A DNA stretch of 64,000 bases from the NCBI RefSeq assembly GCF_036924595.1, contig NZ_JAZHRV010000001.1, positions 1,736,001-1,800,000 of the forward strand, in the 5' to 3' direction. Within the stretch, counting starts at the first letter, position 1. Every line of letters begins with the position of its first letter. This stretch comes from Bradyrhizobium algeriense. Lineage in GTDB: Bacteria; Pseudomonadota; Alphaproteobacteria; Rhizobiales; Xanthobacteraceae. Made by a program: the position numbers and the translations under genes. Below, piece after piece: positions 39,595 through 47,258 of the stretch. The notes under the pieces are model-generated. The model worked only from the letters and a program-made list of their open reading frames with translations, searched no databases and was not told where the DNA came from.

Positions 39595-39972
39595 ATGGCG
39601 CTGAAGGTTGAATTGAAGCCGTTCGAGCGGATCATCATCGGTGAAAGCGTCATCACCAATTCGGAGACGCGAGCCCACTTTTTGATCGATGGCGCAGCGC
39701 CGATCCTGCGCGAGAAGGACATCCTGACGGCGGAGACAGCCAATTCCCCGGTGAAGCGGCTCTATCTCTGCGCGCAGATGATGTACCTGGAAAAGGACAT
39801 CCCGAAGTACCAGGAGCTTTATATGGGCTTCGTCAAGGATTTGCTGGAGGCGGTGCCGAGCTTCAGGCCGCAGATCGAGGACGCAAGTAAGCTAATTTTA
39901 AGCGGCCAACTCTACAATTCGTTAAAGGAAATCCGCAAGCTTATCAAACTGGAAGAGGAGTTGCTGAGGTGA
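39595..39972 (+). CDS. flbT: Flagellin translation regulator FlbT
   Basis: This 125-residue protein is FlbT, which in Caulobacter binds the flagellin mRNA leader and blocks its translation, and in other alphaproteobacteria may promote it. Motifs visible are KPFERIIIGESVITN (early), PVKRLYLCAQMMYLE and the C-terminal LYNSLKEIRKLIKLEEELL. Position after the flagellins and before flaF is the standard arrangement. The stop is three bases before the flaF start, so the two are translationally coupled. Confidence 0.95.
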   Translation: MALKVELKPFERIIIGESVITNSETRAHFLIDGAAPILREKDILTAETANSPVKRLYLCAQMMYLEKDIPKYQELYMGFVKDLLEAVPSFRPQIEDASKLILSGQLYNSLKEIRKLIKLEEELLR

Positions 39973-39975
39973 CGA

Positions 39976-40344
39976 ATGTCTAGTGCTGCCGCCAATGCCT
40001 ACGCACGTATTGCAAACACCACCTCTTCCCCCCGTGATATCGAAGCCCAGGCCCTGCTGAAGGCGGCGAACAAGTTGCAGGCTATCGTCACCAACGAAAA
40101 CGCGACGAGCGAACAGATCTCCGAAGCGCTGATGTTCAACCGCAAGCTATGGGCCATCTTTCTCAGCGACGTCTTGCGCGACGAAAACCAGCAACCGTTG
40201 GCAGTGCGACAGAACATCGCCAACCTCGGTATCTTCGTTCTGAGCCAGACCATGGCGCTGCAGATCAGCCCGCAGGTCGAGCACATCAAGCCACTGATCG
40301 AGATCAACCGCAATCTCGCGGCCGGCCTCGGCGGCCGCGCCTGA
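39976..40344 (+). CDS. flaF: Flagellin regulator FlaF, copy 1
   Basis: This 122-residue protein is FlaF, needed for flagellin synthesis or secretion in Caulobacter and Brucella as the antagonist or partner of FlbT. It begins AAANAYARIANTTSSPRDIEA and ends in QISPQVEHIKPLIEINRNLAAGLGG, both conserved. It follows flbT by three bases. A second copy lies 0.6 kb downstream. Confidence 0.94.
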   Translation: MSSAAANAYARIANTTSSPRDIEAQALLKAANKLQAIVTNENATSEQISEALMFNRKLWAIFLSDVLRDENQQPLAVRQNIANLGIFVLSQTMALQISPQVEHIKPLIEINRNLAAGLGGRA

Positions 40345-40377
40345 ACAGCAACGGGCATCAAGCAGGAAGGTTCAGCT

Positions 40378-40743
40378 ATGGGTGATATCTTCAGCACTCT
40401 TGCAGCCGGCTACACGTCCAAGCCCCCGACGCCTCCGTCGCATACGAAGTATGTCCCTGTCGATGCCACGCAGTGGGAAGGGACCTGGAAGGGGACCTAT
40501 TCGACGGGCGAGAAGTTTTCCTTCTCGGTGTCCAACGTGCAGGGATTTCGCGGGAAGGTGAGATATCAGAGCGGCAACGGTCCGATCAAATACCAGGACA
40601 TCCTGATCAAGGACAACGCCTTCAGGATGGGCGACTCCAAATTCTTGATGTCGAAGGAAGGCCACGGCACGATCAAGACAGTGACCACCAATCCCGCCAC
40701 CGGGCAGTCCGCCCTGAACTCGGCGCCGGTCGATCGGGTCTGA
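40378..40743 (+). CDS. Uncharacterised flagellar-locus protein
   Basis: This 121-residue protein is preceded by flaF copy 1 (34 bp) and followed by flaF copy 2 (240 bp) on the same strand. It has no signal peptide and no membrane segment. The pattern is beta-rich, from TQWEGTWKGTYSTGEKFSFS to GPIKYQDILIKDNAFRMGD, with a small beta-barrel or lipocalin-like feel. I do not recognise a named family. Position suggests a role in flagellin production or secretion, by inference only. Confidence 0.7.
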   Translation: MGDIFSTLAAGYTSKPPTPPSHTKYVPVDATQWEGTWKGTYSTGEKFSFSVSNVQGFRGKVRYQSGNGPIKYQDILIKDNAFRMGDSKFLMSKEGHGTIKTVTTNPATGQSALNSAPVDRV

Positions 40744-40893
40744 TTGTTGCGGCCTTCGCTTCGGCGCGATCAACATCACTGGGGCGGCGGGGGAAACTCC
40801 GCCGTTCTTTCTTGGTGCCGTGCAGCCTTGGTGCCGTGCAGCGCGAGCAAGGGTCCCGACATGCCGATACCCCGTCACATTTGGTAACCGTTG

Positions 40894-40911
40894 CTAACCA
40901 CATTTAAAGGC
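40894..40911 (+). promoter_or_regulatory. CtrA-like element upstream of the second flaF
   Basis: CTAA-CCACATT-TAAAGGC at 40894-40911 closely matches the CtrA-box region of fliC copy 2 (37998-38016), sharing TAACCACATTT and AAAGGC. It lies about 75 bp upstream of flaF copy 2. Confidence 0.5.
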
Positions 40912-40984
40912 ACGAACTGTATGAAAGTTGGGCAGTTTTGAAGTCCCCCAGCGGTCCTGCGAGCCGCTCCCATCGAGGTCGTGA

Positions 40985-41350
40985 ATGTCCAATGCAGCCC
41001 AGGCCTACGCGCGTACGTCACATGCAACGGCATCTCCCCGTGAAATCGAGGCGCAGGCGCTGCTGAAGGCTGCGAGACAGCTTCTGGATGTCCAGGCCAA
41101 CTGGGCAGGCCCCGACAAGAACATGCACAACGCGCTGCTCTTCAATCGCCGGCTGTGGTCGATCTTCATGAGCGCGGTCGAGACCAACGACAACCCGCAA
41201 CCGCTGGAAATTCGTCAGAACATCGCCAATCTCGGCGTGTTCGTGATGAAGCAGACGGTCGACATGCAGCTGAACCCGGATCCGGCGAAACTGAAGTCGC
41301 TGATCGACATCAATTGCAACCTCGCCGCGGGCCTGTCAGGCAAGGCCTGA
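40985..41350 (+). CDS. flaF2: Flagellin regulator FlaF, copy 2
   Basis: This 121-residue paralogue of FlaF has the same start (SNAAQAYARTSHATASPREIEA) and end (DIN-NLAAGLSGKA) as copy 1, with a divergent centre (QANWAGPDKNMHNALLFNRR). Two flaF genes within 1 kb are unusual. It has its own promoter-like element at 40894 and no flbT partner. It may be specific for one flagellin; that is speculation. Confidence 0.9.
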   Translation: MSNAAQAYARTSHATASPREIEAQALLKAARQLLDVQANWAGPDKNMHNALLFNRRLWSIFMSAVETNDNPQPLEIRQNIANLGVFVMKQTVDMQLNPDPAKLKSLIDINCNLAAGLSGKA

Positions 41351-41361
41351 CGGTTCGTGCG

Positions 41362-41727
41362 TCAAGCCTTGCGGTCGGTGGCGAGAGCGCGCGTCGGCGC
41401 GCCCTTGGTCAGGTCGAGGGCGTGGAAATAGGCGCGACGGCGCAGCACCGCTTCATCGGGAAACTGCTGCACCACCACGCTGGTCCTGGTATCGACGACC
41501 TGGTAGACGATCGAGGCAGCTGCGCGATCGAAAACCACCTGACGCGATCTGGAAGCATTGACCGCATCTGACTCCACGCGCGCACGTGCGCTCGCATCTG
41601 CCGCCGTGACGCTTTGCGCCGCCGGCAGTTCTGTCGCCACCGCCTTATGCGCCGCTTCGCTCACGGGCTGCACAATCGGCGCGGCAACCGGTGCCCCCAC
41701 CGGCTTGATGCTGAAATCTGTACTCAC
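41362..41727 (-). CDS. FlaG-like flagellar protein
   Basis: This 121-residue protein has a variable Ala/Ser/Pro-rich N-terminus and a conserved-looking C-terminal half with SIVYQVVDTRTSVVVQQFPD (about residues 72-91), resembling the VVD-x-(T/E)-x-V-x-Q-x-P motif of FlaG/YvyC proteins, which affect filament length. It is convergent with flaF copy 2 and sits inside the flagellar block. The FlaG call is by motif and context only. Confidence 0.5.
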   Translation of the reverse strand: MSTDFSIKPVGAPVAAPIVQPVSEAAHKAVATELPAAQSVTAADASARARVESDAVNASRSRQVVFDRAAASIVYQVVDTRTSVVVQQFPDEAVLRRRAYFHALDLTKGAPTRALATDRKA

Positions 41728-41891
41728 GGCAGCCTCCTGGCTTGCTTCGAGTCAAATCCCAACCCCTCTCGAATCGCAACTATGCCCCAACACCCCTCAA
41801 TACAATGTTAGAGAATGCGCTGAATTTCGCGCTGAAATCCGCGGCAGTTTTTAGTTAAAATTGCTCCTATTTTTTAGAAGCACCGGAACGC

Positions 41892-42395
41892 TCACAGCGA
41901 GCGGCTGACCGTGAGCGGCGTAATGTTGCGTGGTCCGGGCGTCGCGCGCTGTCCCGAGGCTGTATAGGTGTTCGGGATGTTCTTGCGCTGCATCTCGGTG
42001 TTGACGCCGCGCACGATGCCTTCGGACACCGCATGCGCCGTCGCAAGGACCGTGAGGTTGACCTGCAGCATGGCGCGGAAGGTGTCGTGATGGCGCCGCA
42101 GCGTGGTCAGCAGTTCCGGCGAGACCTGAGTGAGATATTTTTGCGCGTTCTTCAGGCTTTCGACCGCCACCATATAGCGGCCCGACAACTCGCCTTTCTG
42201 CTCTTCCAGCCGCATCGCTTCGGGGATTTTGCCGGCGCGAACCAGTTCGGTTTCTTTCTCGATGATGCCGAGCAGGCCGGTCATCACGTCCATCAGATCT
42301 TCCGCGAGCTTGCGCGCTTCCGGCGGCGTGGAGATCGCTCTTGCTGGTGCGGATGCCGGTGAACGTGCGGGGCTGGCCTGAGGACGCTGATTCAT
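41892..42395 (-). CDS. FlgN-like flagellar chaperone
   Basis: This 167-residue protein has a disordered Pro/Ala-rich N-terminus (first 30 residues), then a helical domain (about 30-130: LAEDLMDVMTGLLGIIEKETEL, MRLEEQKGELSGRYM) of FlgN type. FlgN is the secretion chaperone of FlgK and FlgL. It follows flgJ in the same operon, 19 bp after its stop. Alphaproteobacterial FlgN is poorly conserved, so the call rests on helix pattern and position. Confidence 0.65.
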   Translation of the reverse strand: MNQRPQASPARSPASAPARAISTPPEARKLAEDLMDVMTGLLGIIEKETELVRAGKIPEAMRLEEQKGELSGRYMVAVESLKNAQKYLTQVSPELLTTLRRHHDTFRAMLQVNLTVLATAHAVSEGIVRGVNTEMQRKNIPNTYTASGQRATPGPRNITPLTVSRSL

Positions 42396-42414
42396 GTCGG
42401 GTTTTCCTTTTGGA

Positions 42415-42771
42415 TCAGCCGGCGCGGTTGGCTTGCTGCAGGATCAAGGAGCGGAAGACGTCGTTGGAAATGCCGATGCCGCCGGACTTGGCAAAGGATT
42501 TCGAATATTCGTCCGTCAGCATCGAGCGCCAGACGCCGGTGCCGGTCGTGTCGCCGAACGGCCCTTCGCCTTTGACGCCGGTGGTCATCTGCGAAAACAT
42601 CGAGTTGAGGAACATCGCCTCGAACTCCTGGGCCTTGGCGCGCGTCTTCTTCTGCGCCTCAGGCGAAATCTTCTTCAGCGCGTCGGCGAGTTGCGGATCG
42701 TTGCGGCCGTTGATCAGCGAAGCTTTTTTCTTCGTGTAGGCGCCGATGCCATTGATAAGGCTCGTGTCCAT
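42415..42771 (-). CDS. flgJ: FlgJ/CheL rod-binding protein
   Basis: This 118-residue protein matches the N-terminal rod-binding domain of FlgJ: AQEFEAMFLNSMFSQM and GVWRSMLTDEYSKSFAKSGGIGI are the key stretches. It lacks the peptidoglycan hydrolase domain of enterobacterial FlgJ, as usual in alphaproteobacteria where it was called CheL. Its ATG overlaps the flgI stop by one base (TGATG), so the pair is translationally coupled. An upstream GTG codon at 42774 in the same frame is less likely. Confidence 0.92.
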   Translation of the reverse strand: MDTSLINGIGAYTKKKASLINGRNDPQLADALKKISPEAQKKTRAKAQEFEAMFLNSMFSQMTTGVKGEGPFGDTTGTGVWRSMLTDEYSKSFAKSGGIGISNDVFRSLILQQANRAG

Positions 42772-43895
42772 CACATCACCTCGATGTCGGCCTGGATCGC
42801 GCCGGCGGCCTTGATCGCCTGCAGGATGCCGATCAGGTCGCGCGGGCCGATGCCAAGCCCGTTGAGGCCGTCGACGAGCTGCTGCAGCGAGACGCCGTCT
42901 TTCACGACCGCAAATTTCTTGCCGTCTTCGCTGACGCTGACCCCCGTGCGCGGCGTCACCACGGTGCGGCCGCGCGACAGCGGGTTGGGCTGGCTGACTT
43001 GCGGGCTTTCGGAAATCGTTACGGTGAGATTACCTTGCGCCACCGCCACGGTGGCGACGCGGACGTCGCGGCCCATCACGATGATGCCGGAACGTTCGTC
43101 GATGACGATCTTGGCGGCGAGATCCGGCTCGACCTGCAATTGCTCGATCTCGGTCAGGAAAGCGACGACGTTGCCCTTGAATTCGGTGGGGATCGCGAGC
43201 TGCACCGTGGAGGGATCGATCGGCTCGGCGGTCTTGACGCCGAGGAAATCGTTGACGGCTGCCGCTATGCGCTTGGCGGTGGTGAAATCGGCGTTGCGCA
43301 GCGCCAGCCGGACATTGGGCAGGCGATTGAGCGCGAATTCGATCTCGCGCTCGATGATGGCGCCGTTGGCGATGCGGCCGACGGTCGGCACGCCGCGGGT
43401 GATCTTGGCGGCCTCGCCTTCGGCCTGGAAGCCGGAGATCGCAAGCGAGCCCTGGGCGACCGCATAGACGTTGCCGTCGGCGCCGAGCAGGGGAGTGACG
43501 AGCAGGGTGCCGCCCTGCAGGTTCTTGGCGTCGCCGAGCGCGGATACCGTGACGTCCATCCGCGTGCCCTGAGTCCCGAACGCCGGCAGATTGCCGGTGA
43601 CCATGACGGCGGCGACGTTGCCAGTGCGGATGGTGGCGCCGCGGATGTTGACGCCCATGCGCTCCAGCATTGCCTGCAGCGATTGCTTGGTGAATGGGAT
43701 GTTGTTCAGCGTGTCGCCGGTGCCGTTGAGGCCGACCACGAGGCCATAGCCGATCAGCTGGTTCTGCCGCACGCCTTCGATATTGGCGAGATCCTTGATC
43801 CGCGACGTCGCACCCGCAGGCGAGGGCGCTAACGCCAGCGCCAGCAGCGCGGCGCAGGCCACCCAAATCAGTCTTGCCGAACGGATGCCGGGCAT
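42771..43895 (-). CDS. flgI: Flagellar P-ring protein FlgI
   Basis: This 374-residue periplasmic protein forms the P-ring. It has a signal peptide (about residues 1-29), then the strongly conserved RIKDLANIEGVRQNQLIGYG, LVVGLNGTGD, and the C-terminal VDGLNGLGIGPRDLIGILQAIKAAGA. The length is normal. A sigma54-type promoter at 43967-43981 lies about 70 bp upstream. It heads the operon flgI-flgJ-flgN-like, and is divergent from fliX, as in Caulobacter. Confidence 0.97.
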   Translation of the reverse strand: MPGIRSARLIWVACAALLALALAPSPAGATSRIKDLANIEGVRQNQLIGYGLVVGLNGTGDTLNNIPFTKQSLQAMLERMGVNIRGATIRTGNVAAVMVTGNLPAFGTQGTRMDVTVSALGDAKNLQGGTLLVTPLLGADGNVYAVAQGSLAISGFQAEGEAAKITRGVPTVGRIANGAIIEREIEFALNRLPNVRLALRNADFTTAKRIAAAVNDFLGVKTAEPIDPSTVQLAIPTEFKGNVVAFLTEIEQLQVEPDLAAKIVIDERSGIIVMGRDVRVATVAVAQGNLTVTISESPQVSQPNPLSRGRTVVTPRTGVSVSEDGKKFAVVKDGVSLQQLVDGLNGLGIGPRDLIGILQAIKAAGAIQADIEVM

Positions 43896-43966
43896 CCTGT
43901 GCTCCCCTCGAGGTCTTCACCGGACCGCTTGCGCCACTCCCATGACGGCGATCCAGCATTAACTAT

Positions 43967-43981
43967 GCGAACGCCGTGCCA
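43967..43981 (-). promoter_or_regulatory. Sigma54 promoter of flgI
   Basis: On the minus strand TGGCAC (43981-43976), five bases, then TCGC (43970-43967). The GG-GC spacing is ten bases. The -12 element has TCGC instead of TTGC. The same TGGCACGGC-x-TTCGC sequence recurs at the flgF promoter (58367-58381). Confidence 0.7.
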
Positions 43982-44160
43982 CGTCGCGTTTCTGATGCAA
44001 GACCTTGATATTTCTGGATGTTCGCTGGAGGCATGGTGCTGCGGCGACTTCACCATGAAGGGCGAAACTGCCGCACGTCGGCAGATTTTGCCGGGCCATT
44101 TACGCATCATTAACCATAAGAAGGCGAAGGTCTCCCGACTCTCACGGCGAGATCACCACG

Positions 44161-44574
44161 ATGCGCATCTACGGACCGAACGGCACCACGCTTGGATCGC
44201 CCGCGACCCACACGCGGCGAACCAGTTCGACCGGCTTCTCGCTGCCGGAGACGACGGCTGCACCCGAAGAGTTGCGCTCGGCCGCAGCACCCAAGGCCGC
44301 CGGCAACATCGATGCGCTGCTCGCGCTGCAGGGCGTCGAGGATCCGACCGAGCGCCGCAAGCGTTCGGTGGCGCGGGGCAGGGGCGCGCTCGACGTGCTC
44401 GACGAACTCAAGATCGGGCTGCTCTCCGGCAATCTCGATGCTTCAACCGTGAACCGGCTGCGCGACGCCGCGGCCAATCTGAAATCCTCCTCCGGCGATC
44501 CCGGCCTCGACGCGGTATTGTCCGAGATCGAGCTGCGGGTTGAAGTCGAGCTCGCAAAGGCCGGGCAGTTCTAA
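44161..44574 (+). CDS. fliX: Flagellar assembly regulator FliX
   Basis: This 137-residue protein is FliX. It opens MRIYGPNGTTLGSPATHTRR, holds IDALLALQGVEDPTERRKRSVARGRGALDVLDELK, a characteristic stretch, and ends in a short helical segment. In Caulobacter FliX couples assembly of early flagellar structures to the sigma54 activator FlbD. It is divergent from flgI with 265 bp between. Having fliX implies FlbD and RpoN elsewhere in the genome. Confidence 0.92.
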   Translation: MRIYGPNGTTLGSPATHTRRTSSTGFSLPETTAAPEELRSAAAPKAAGNIDALLALQGVEDPTERRKRSVARGRGALDVLDELKIGLLSGNLDASTVNRLRDAAANLKSSSGDPGLDAVLSEIELRVEVELAKAGQF

Positions 44575-44577
44575 GAT

Positions 44578-44967
44578 TTACGCCGCGATATCCTTGCGCG
44601 CCGCGTCGTAACGGCGCTGCGCGTTCAACACCTCCTTCAGGTTATTCTCCGCCCACTCTCGCAACGGATCGACGGCGCCGGCGAGCGTCGCGCCGAGCGG
44701 CGTGATCGAATACTCCACCGTGACCGGCACAGTCGCGATCGCGCGCCGCCGGATCAGTCCGTCGCGTTCGAGCGATTTGAGAACCTGGCTCAGCATCTTC
44801 TGCGAGATGCCTTCAATCGTCCGCCGTAACGCATTGAAACGCATCGGCTCGTCGCGCACGAGAAGCAGGATTAACACCGCCCATTTGTCGCCGACTCGAT
44901 CGAGAATCTGGCGCGTCGGGCAATCGGCCGCATAGGCGTTCGGGGTTTTCGAATTGGCGGCTTTCAT
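44578..44967 (-). CDS. HxlR-family transcription regulator
   Basis: This 129-residue regulator has the HxlR winged helix. A conserved Cys (Cys16, near PTRQILDRVGDKWAVLILLLV) and RFNALRRTIEGISQKMLSQVLKSLE are clear. HxlR proteins sense aldehydes or oxidants, often through that Cys. It is divergent from the NAD(P)-binding protein at 45082, the common pairing of HxlR regulators with a reductase they control. Its stop lies three bases past the fliX stop, so the two are convergent. Confidence 0.92.
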   Translation of the reverse strand: MKAANSKTPNAYAADCPTRQILDRVGDKWAVLILLLVRDEPMRFNALRRTIEGISQKMLSQVLKSLERDGLIRRRAIATVPVTVEYSITPLGATLAGAVDPLREWAENNLKEVLNAQRRYDAARKDIAA

Positions 44968-45031
44968 AGCGGTTACTCCGGCGTAATCAGGTGACCCAAA
45001 AGTGCTCTCTTCACACTTACATCCCTTTCGC

Positions 45032-45051
45032 TATCTAGTCACCATTGGATA
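45032..45051. promoter_or_regulatory. Possible HxlR operator
   Basis: TATC-N12-GATA at 45032-45051 is an inverted repeat in the 114-bp gap between the divergent HxlR and NAD(P)-binding genes. It is short and uncertain, proposed from position alone. Confidence 0.3.
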
Positions 45052-45081
45052 CCACATTCGCGTATCGCAAGGGAGACTTCC

Positions 45082-45693
45082 ATGAAAATCGCCGTCATCG
45101 GCGCGTCCGGCAATGCCGGTTCGCGCATCACTGCCGAACTCGCCCGCCGCGGCCACAGCGTGACCGCCATCGCCCGCCATCCCGACAAGATCGCAAGCGG
45201 GCCCAGCGTCACGCCGACCAAAGGCGACGTGATGGACCAGGCCGGCCTTGCCCGGCTGCTGGCCGGCCACGACGTCGCGATCAGTTCGGTCCACTTTCTT
45301 GTCAGCGATCCGGCCAAGCTGATCGGGGCCGCCAAGGATTCGAAGGTCGCCCGCTACCTCGTCGTCGGCGGCGCCGGCAGCCTCGAAGTGCCCCCCGGTG
45401 TCCGGCTGGTCACCACCCCTGGCTTTCCCGTGGTATACAAGGCGGAAGCCGAGAAGGGTGCGGCCTTCCTCGACCTGCTCCGGGCCGAGAAGGAACTCAG
45501 CTGGACCTTCCTGTCGCCCTCGGCGCTGTTTGTGGCCGGCGAGCGAACCGGCAAGTTCCGTCTCGGGACCGACCAGCTTTTGACCGCTGCCGACGGCAAA
45601 AGCTCGATTTCCTTCGAGGATTTCGCAATTGCACTCGCCGATGAGATCGAACGCCCGGCTCATATCCGCCAGCGTTTTACGGTCGGATATTAA
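45082..45693 (+). CDS. NAD(P)-binding oxidoreductase, atypical SDR
   Basis: This 203-residue protein has an N-terminal Rossmann motif GASGNAGSRI (residues 7-16) and a fold like NAD(P)H-binding quinone reductase or YwnB-like proteins. VVGGAGSLEV gives the second glycine turn, and FLSPSALF the later strand. It lacks the YxxxK pair of classical SDRs. The divergent HxlR regulator suggests control by aldehyde or quinone stress. Confidence 0.87.
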   Translation: MKIAVIGASGNAGSRITAELARRGHSVTAIARHPDKIASGPSVTPTKGDVMDQAGLARLLAGHDVAISSVHFLVSDPAKLIGAAKDSKVARYLVVGGAGSLEVPPGVRLVTTPGFPVVYKAEAEKGAAFLDLLRAEKELSWTFLSPSALFVAGERTGKFRLGTDQLLTAADGKSSISFEDFAIALADEIERPAHIRQRFTVGY

Positions 45694-45766
45694 GGCAGTG
45701 GGCCGCCCCGATAGTTTTGCCTGTGCAAGGCCTTGGGGGCGGTACTCCCACGGGGACGGACGATAT

Positions 45767-45793
45767 TGTCTGTCACAACCCGCCGCTATATAA
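45767..45793 (+). promoter_or_regulatory. Possible sigma70 promoter of dksA
   Basis: TTGTCT, 15 bases, then TATATA precede the dksA start by about 60 bp. The spacing is short for a consensus promoter, so this is tentative. Confidence 0.35.
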
Positions 45794-45849
45794 GGCCGGC
45801 GCGGACGGACAATTTTCCGCCCCGCCTTGCACGTGAAGATGGGCTGGCC

Positions 45850-46260
45850 TTGGAAAAGTTGAAGAATTATCGACCCTCCGAAAAAGAGCCTTTCATGAAC
45901 GACCGCCAGCGCGATTATTTTCGCGCCAAGCTGCTGGCGTGGAAGGACGAGATCCTGAGGGAATCAAAGATTACCCTGCAAACCCTTCAGGAAGAGAACG
46001 TCAATCATCCCGATCTGGCTGATCGCGCCTCTTCCGAAACCGATCGCGCCATCGAACTGCGCGCCCGCGACCGCCAGCGCAAATTGATCTCCAAGATCGA
46101 CGCCGCGCTGCAACGCATCGAGGACAACACCTACGGCTATTGCGAGGAGACCGGCGAGCCGATCTCGCTCAAGCGGCTGGAGGCCCGTCCGATTGCAACG
46201 CTGTCGGTGGAAGCGCAGGAACGCCACGAGAAGCGCGAGAAGGTTTACCGGGACGAGTAG
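45850..46260 (+). CDS. dksA: DksA-family RNA polymerase regulator
   Basis: This protein of about 136 residues is DksA, which works with ppGpp on RNA polymerase in the stringent response. The coiled-coil tip region DLADRASSETDRAIELRARD and the finger region YGYCEETGEPISLKRLEARP-IATL are visible. The finger has only the first Cys; the other three zinc Cys of E. coli DksA are missing, as is common in alphaproteobacteria. I propose TTG 45850 as the start because the EKLKNYRPSEKEPFMN opening of rhizobial DksA begins there; ATG 45895 would remove it. Confidence 0.9.
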   Translation: MEKLKNYRPSEKEPFMNDRQRDYFRAKLLAWKDEILRESKITLQTLQEENVNHPDLADRASSETDRAIELRARDRQRKLISKIDAALQRIEDNTYGYCEETGEPISLKRLEARPIATLSVEAQERHEKREKVYRDE

Positions 46261-46327
46261 GGTACATTGACGGGCGGCTGACCGCCATGCGGTCAGCGCT
46301 GCGCCTTGCAACAGAAAGCCGCCGCTG

Positions 46328-47113
46328 ATGGACAACATTCTTGCGGCCGCACAGATCATCGCTACTGCCCGCCGCAATCGCACGCCGCTGGCCTCGCTTC
46401 CCGCTGAGCTCGTGCCCGGCGATGAGGCGGAAGGCTATCGCATTCAACGCGCGGTCCACGACCTGCTGCTGCCGCAGACCGGCAGTCTGGTCGGTTACAA
46501 GATCGGCTGCACCAGCGCGGTGATGCAGCAATATCTCGACATCCCCCATCCCTGCGCCGGTGGCGTGTTTGCCAAGGGCGTTCACGTCAGCGGCGCCGAG
46601 CTGCGCTATGGCGATTATGTCCGTGTCGGCGTCGAATGCGAGATCGCGGTGCGGCTCGCACGCAATCTTGCGCCGTCGGAAGCCCCGTTCACCGCGGAGT
46701 GGATGATGGAGGCGATCGAGGCCTACCATCCCGCGATCGAGATCGTCGACGACCGCTACGCCAAATGGGAGACGATGGGTGCGCCGACGCTGGTTGCCGA
46801 TGATTTCTTCGCCGCTGGCTGCGTGCTCGGCAAGGCAGTGGCGCGCACCAGGGCGCCGGACCTGCTCACGGTCAAGGGCCGCGCCATCGTCAACGGCAAG
46901 GAAGCCGGGCGCGGCACCGGCGCCGATGTGCTTGGCCATCCCCACAACGCACTGGCCTGGCTCGCCAATCATCTCGCCGAAGAGGGCAAGGGACTGCATG
47001 CCGGGCAGATCGTGCTCACAGGCAGTCTTGTGAAAACCGTCTGGCTCGATGCGAGCGACAGCGTGAAGATGGAGCTCGACGGGTTGGGCACGGTGGAAGC
47101 GAAGTTCGGGTGA
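46328..47113 (+). CDS. 2-keto-4-pentenoate hydratase, MhpD-like
   Basis: This 261-residue enzyme belongs to the FAH/MhpD family. The acidic ligand stretch VGVECEIAVRLA, the YHPAIEIVDDR motif and the LASAGCVLG-like loop as DFFAAGCVLGKA are conserved, with Glu-Glu-Asp ligands for a divalent metal. These hydratases act on 2-hydroxypentadienoate in aromatic meta-cleavage. No other pathway genes are adjacent. It lies 68 bp after dksA on the same strand. Confidence 0.88.
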   Translation: MDNILAAAQIIATARRNRTPLASLPAELVPGDEAEGYRIQRAVHDLLLPQTGSLVGYKIGCTSAVMQQYLDIPHPCAGGVFAKGVHVSGAELRYGDYVRVGVECEIAVRLARNLAPSEAPFTAEWMMEAIEAYHPAIEIVDDRYAKWETMGAPTLVADDFFAAGCVLGKAVARTRAPDLLTVKGRAIVNGKEAGRGTGADVLGHPHNALAWLANHLAEEGKGLHAGQIVLTGSLVKTVWLDASDSVKMELDGLGTVEAKFG

Positions 47114-47129
47114 CGCCTCATAGATTTGT

Positions 47130-47230
47130 GGGGTGGGCAAAGCCAGCGGGTCGCGCGAATGCGTGCCCGACGACAGGCTCCGCGTGCCCACCATTCAGCA
47201 TAAATGATTTTGAGAGATGGTGGGCGAAGC
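47130..47230. repeat. GGTGGGC-type intergenic palindrome
   Basis: GGGTGGGCA at about 47130 pairs with TGCCCACC at about 47186, and another GGTGGGCGAAGC follows at 47219. This looks like the short palindromic intergenic repeats frequent in Bradyrhizobium. No gene lies here. Confidence 0.5.
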
Positions 47231-47258
47231 GCGAAGCGCGCCGGGACGGGTGGGTGTG

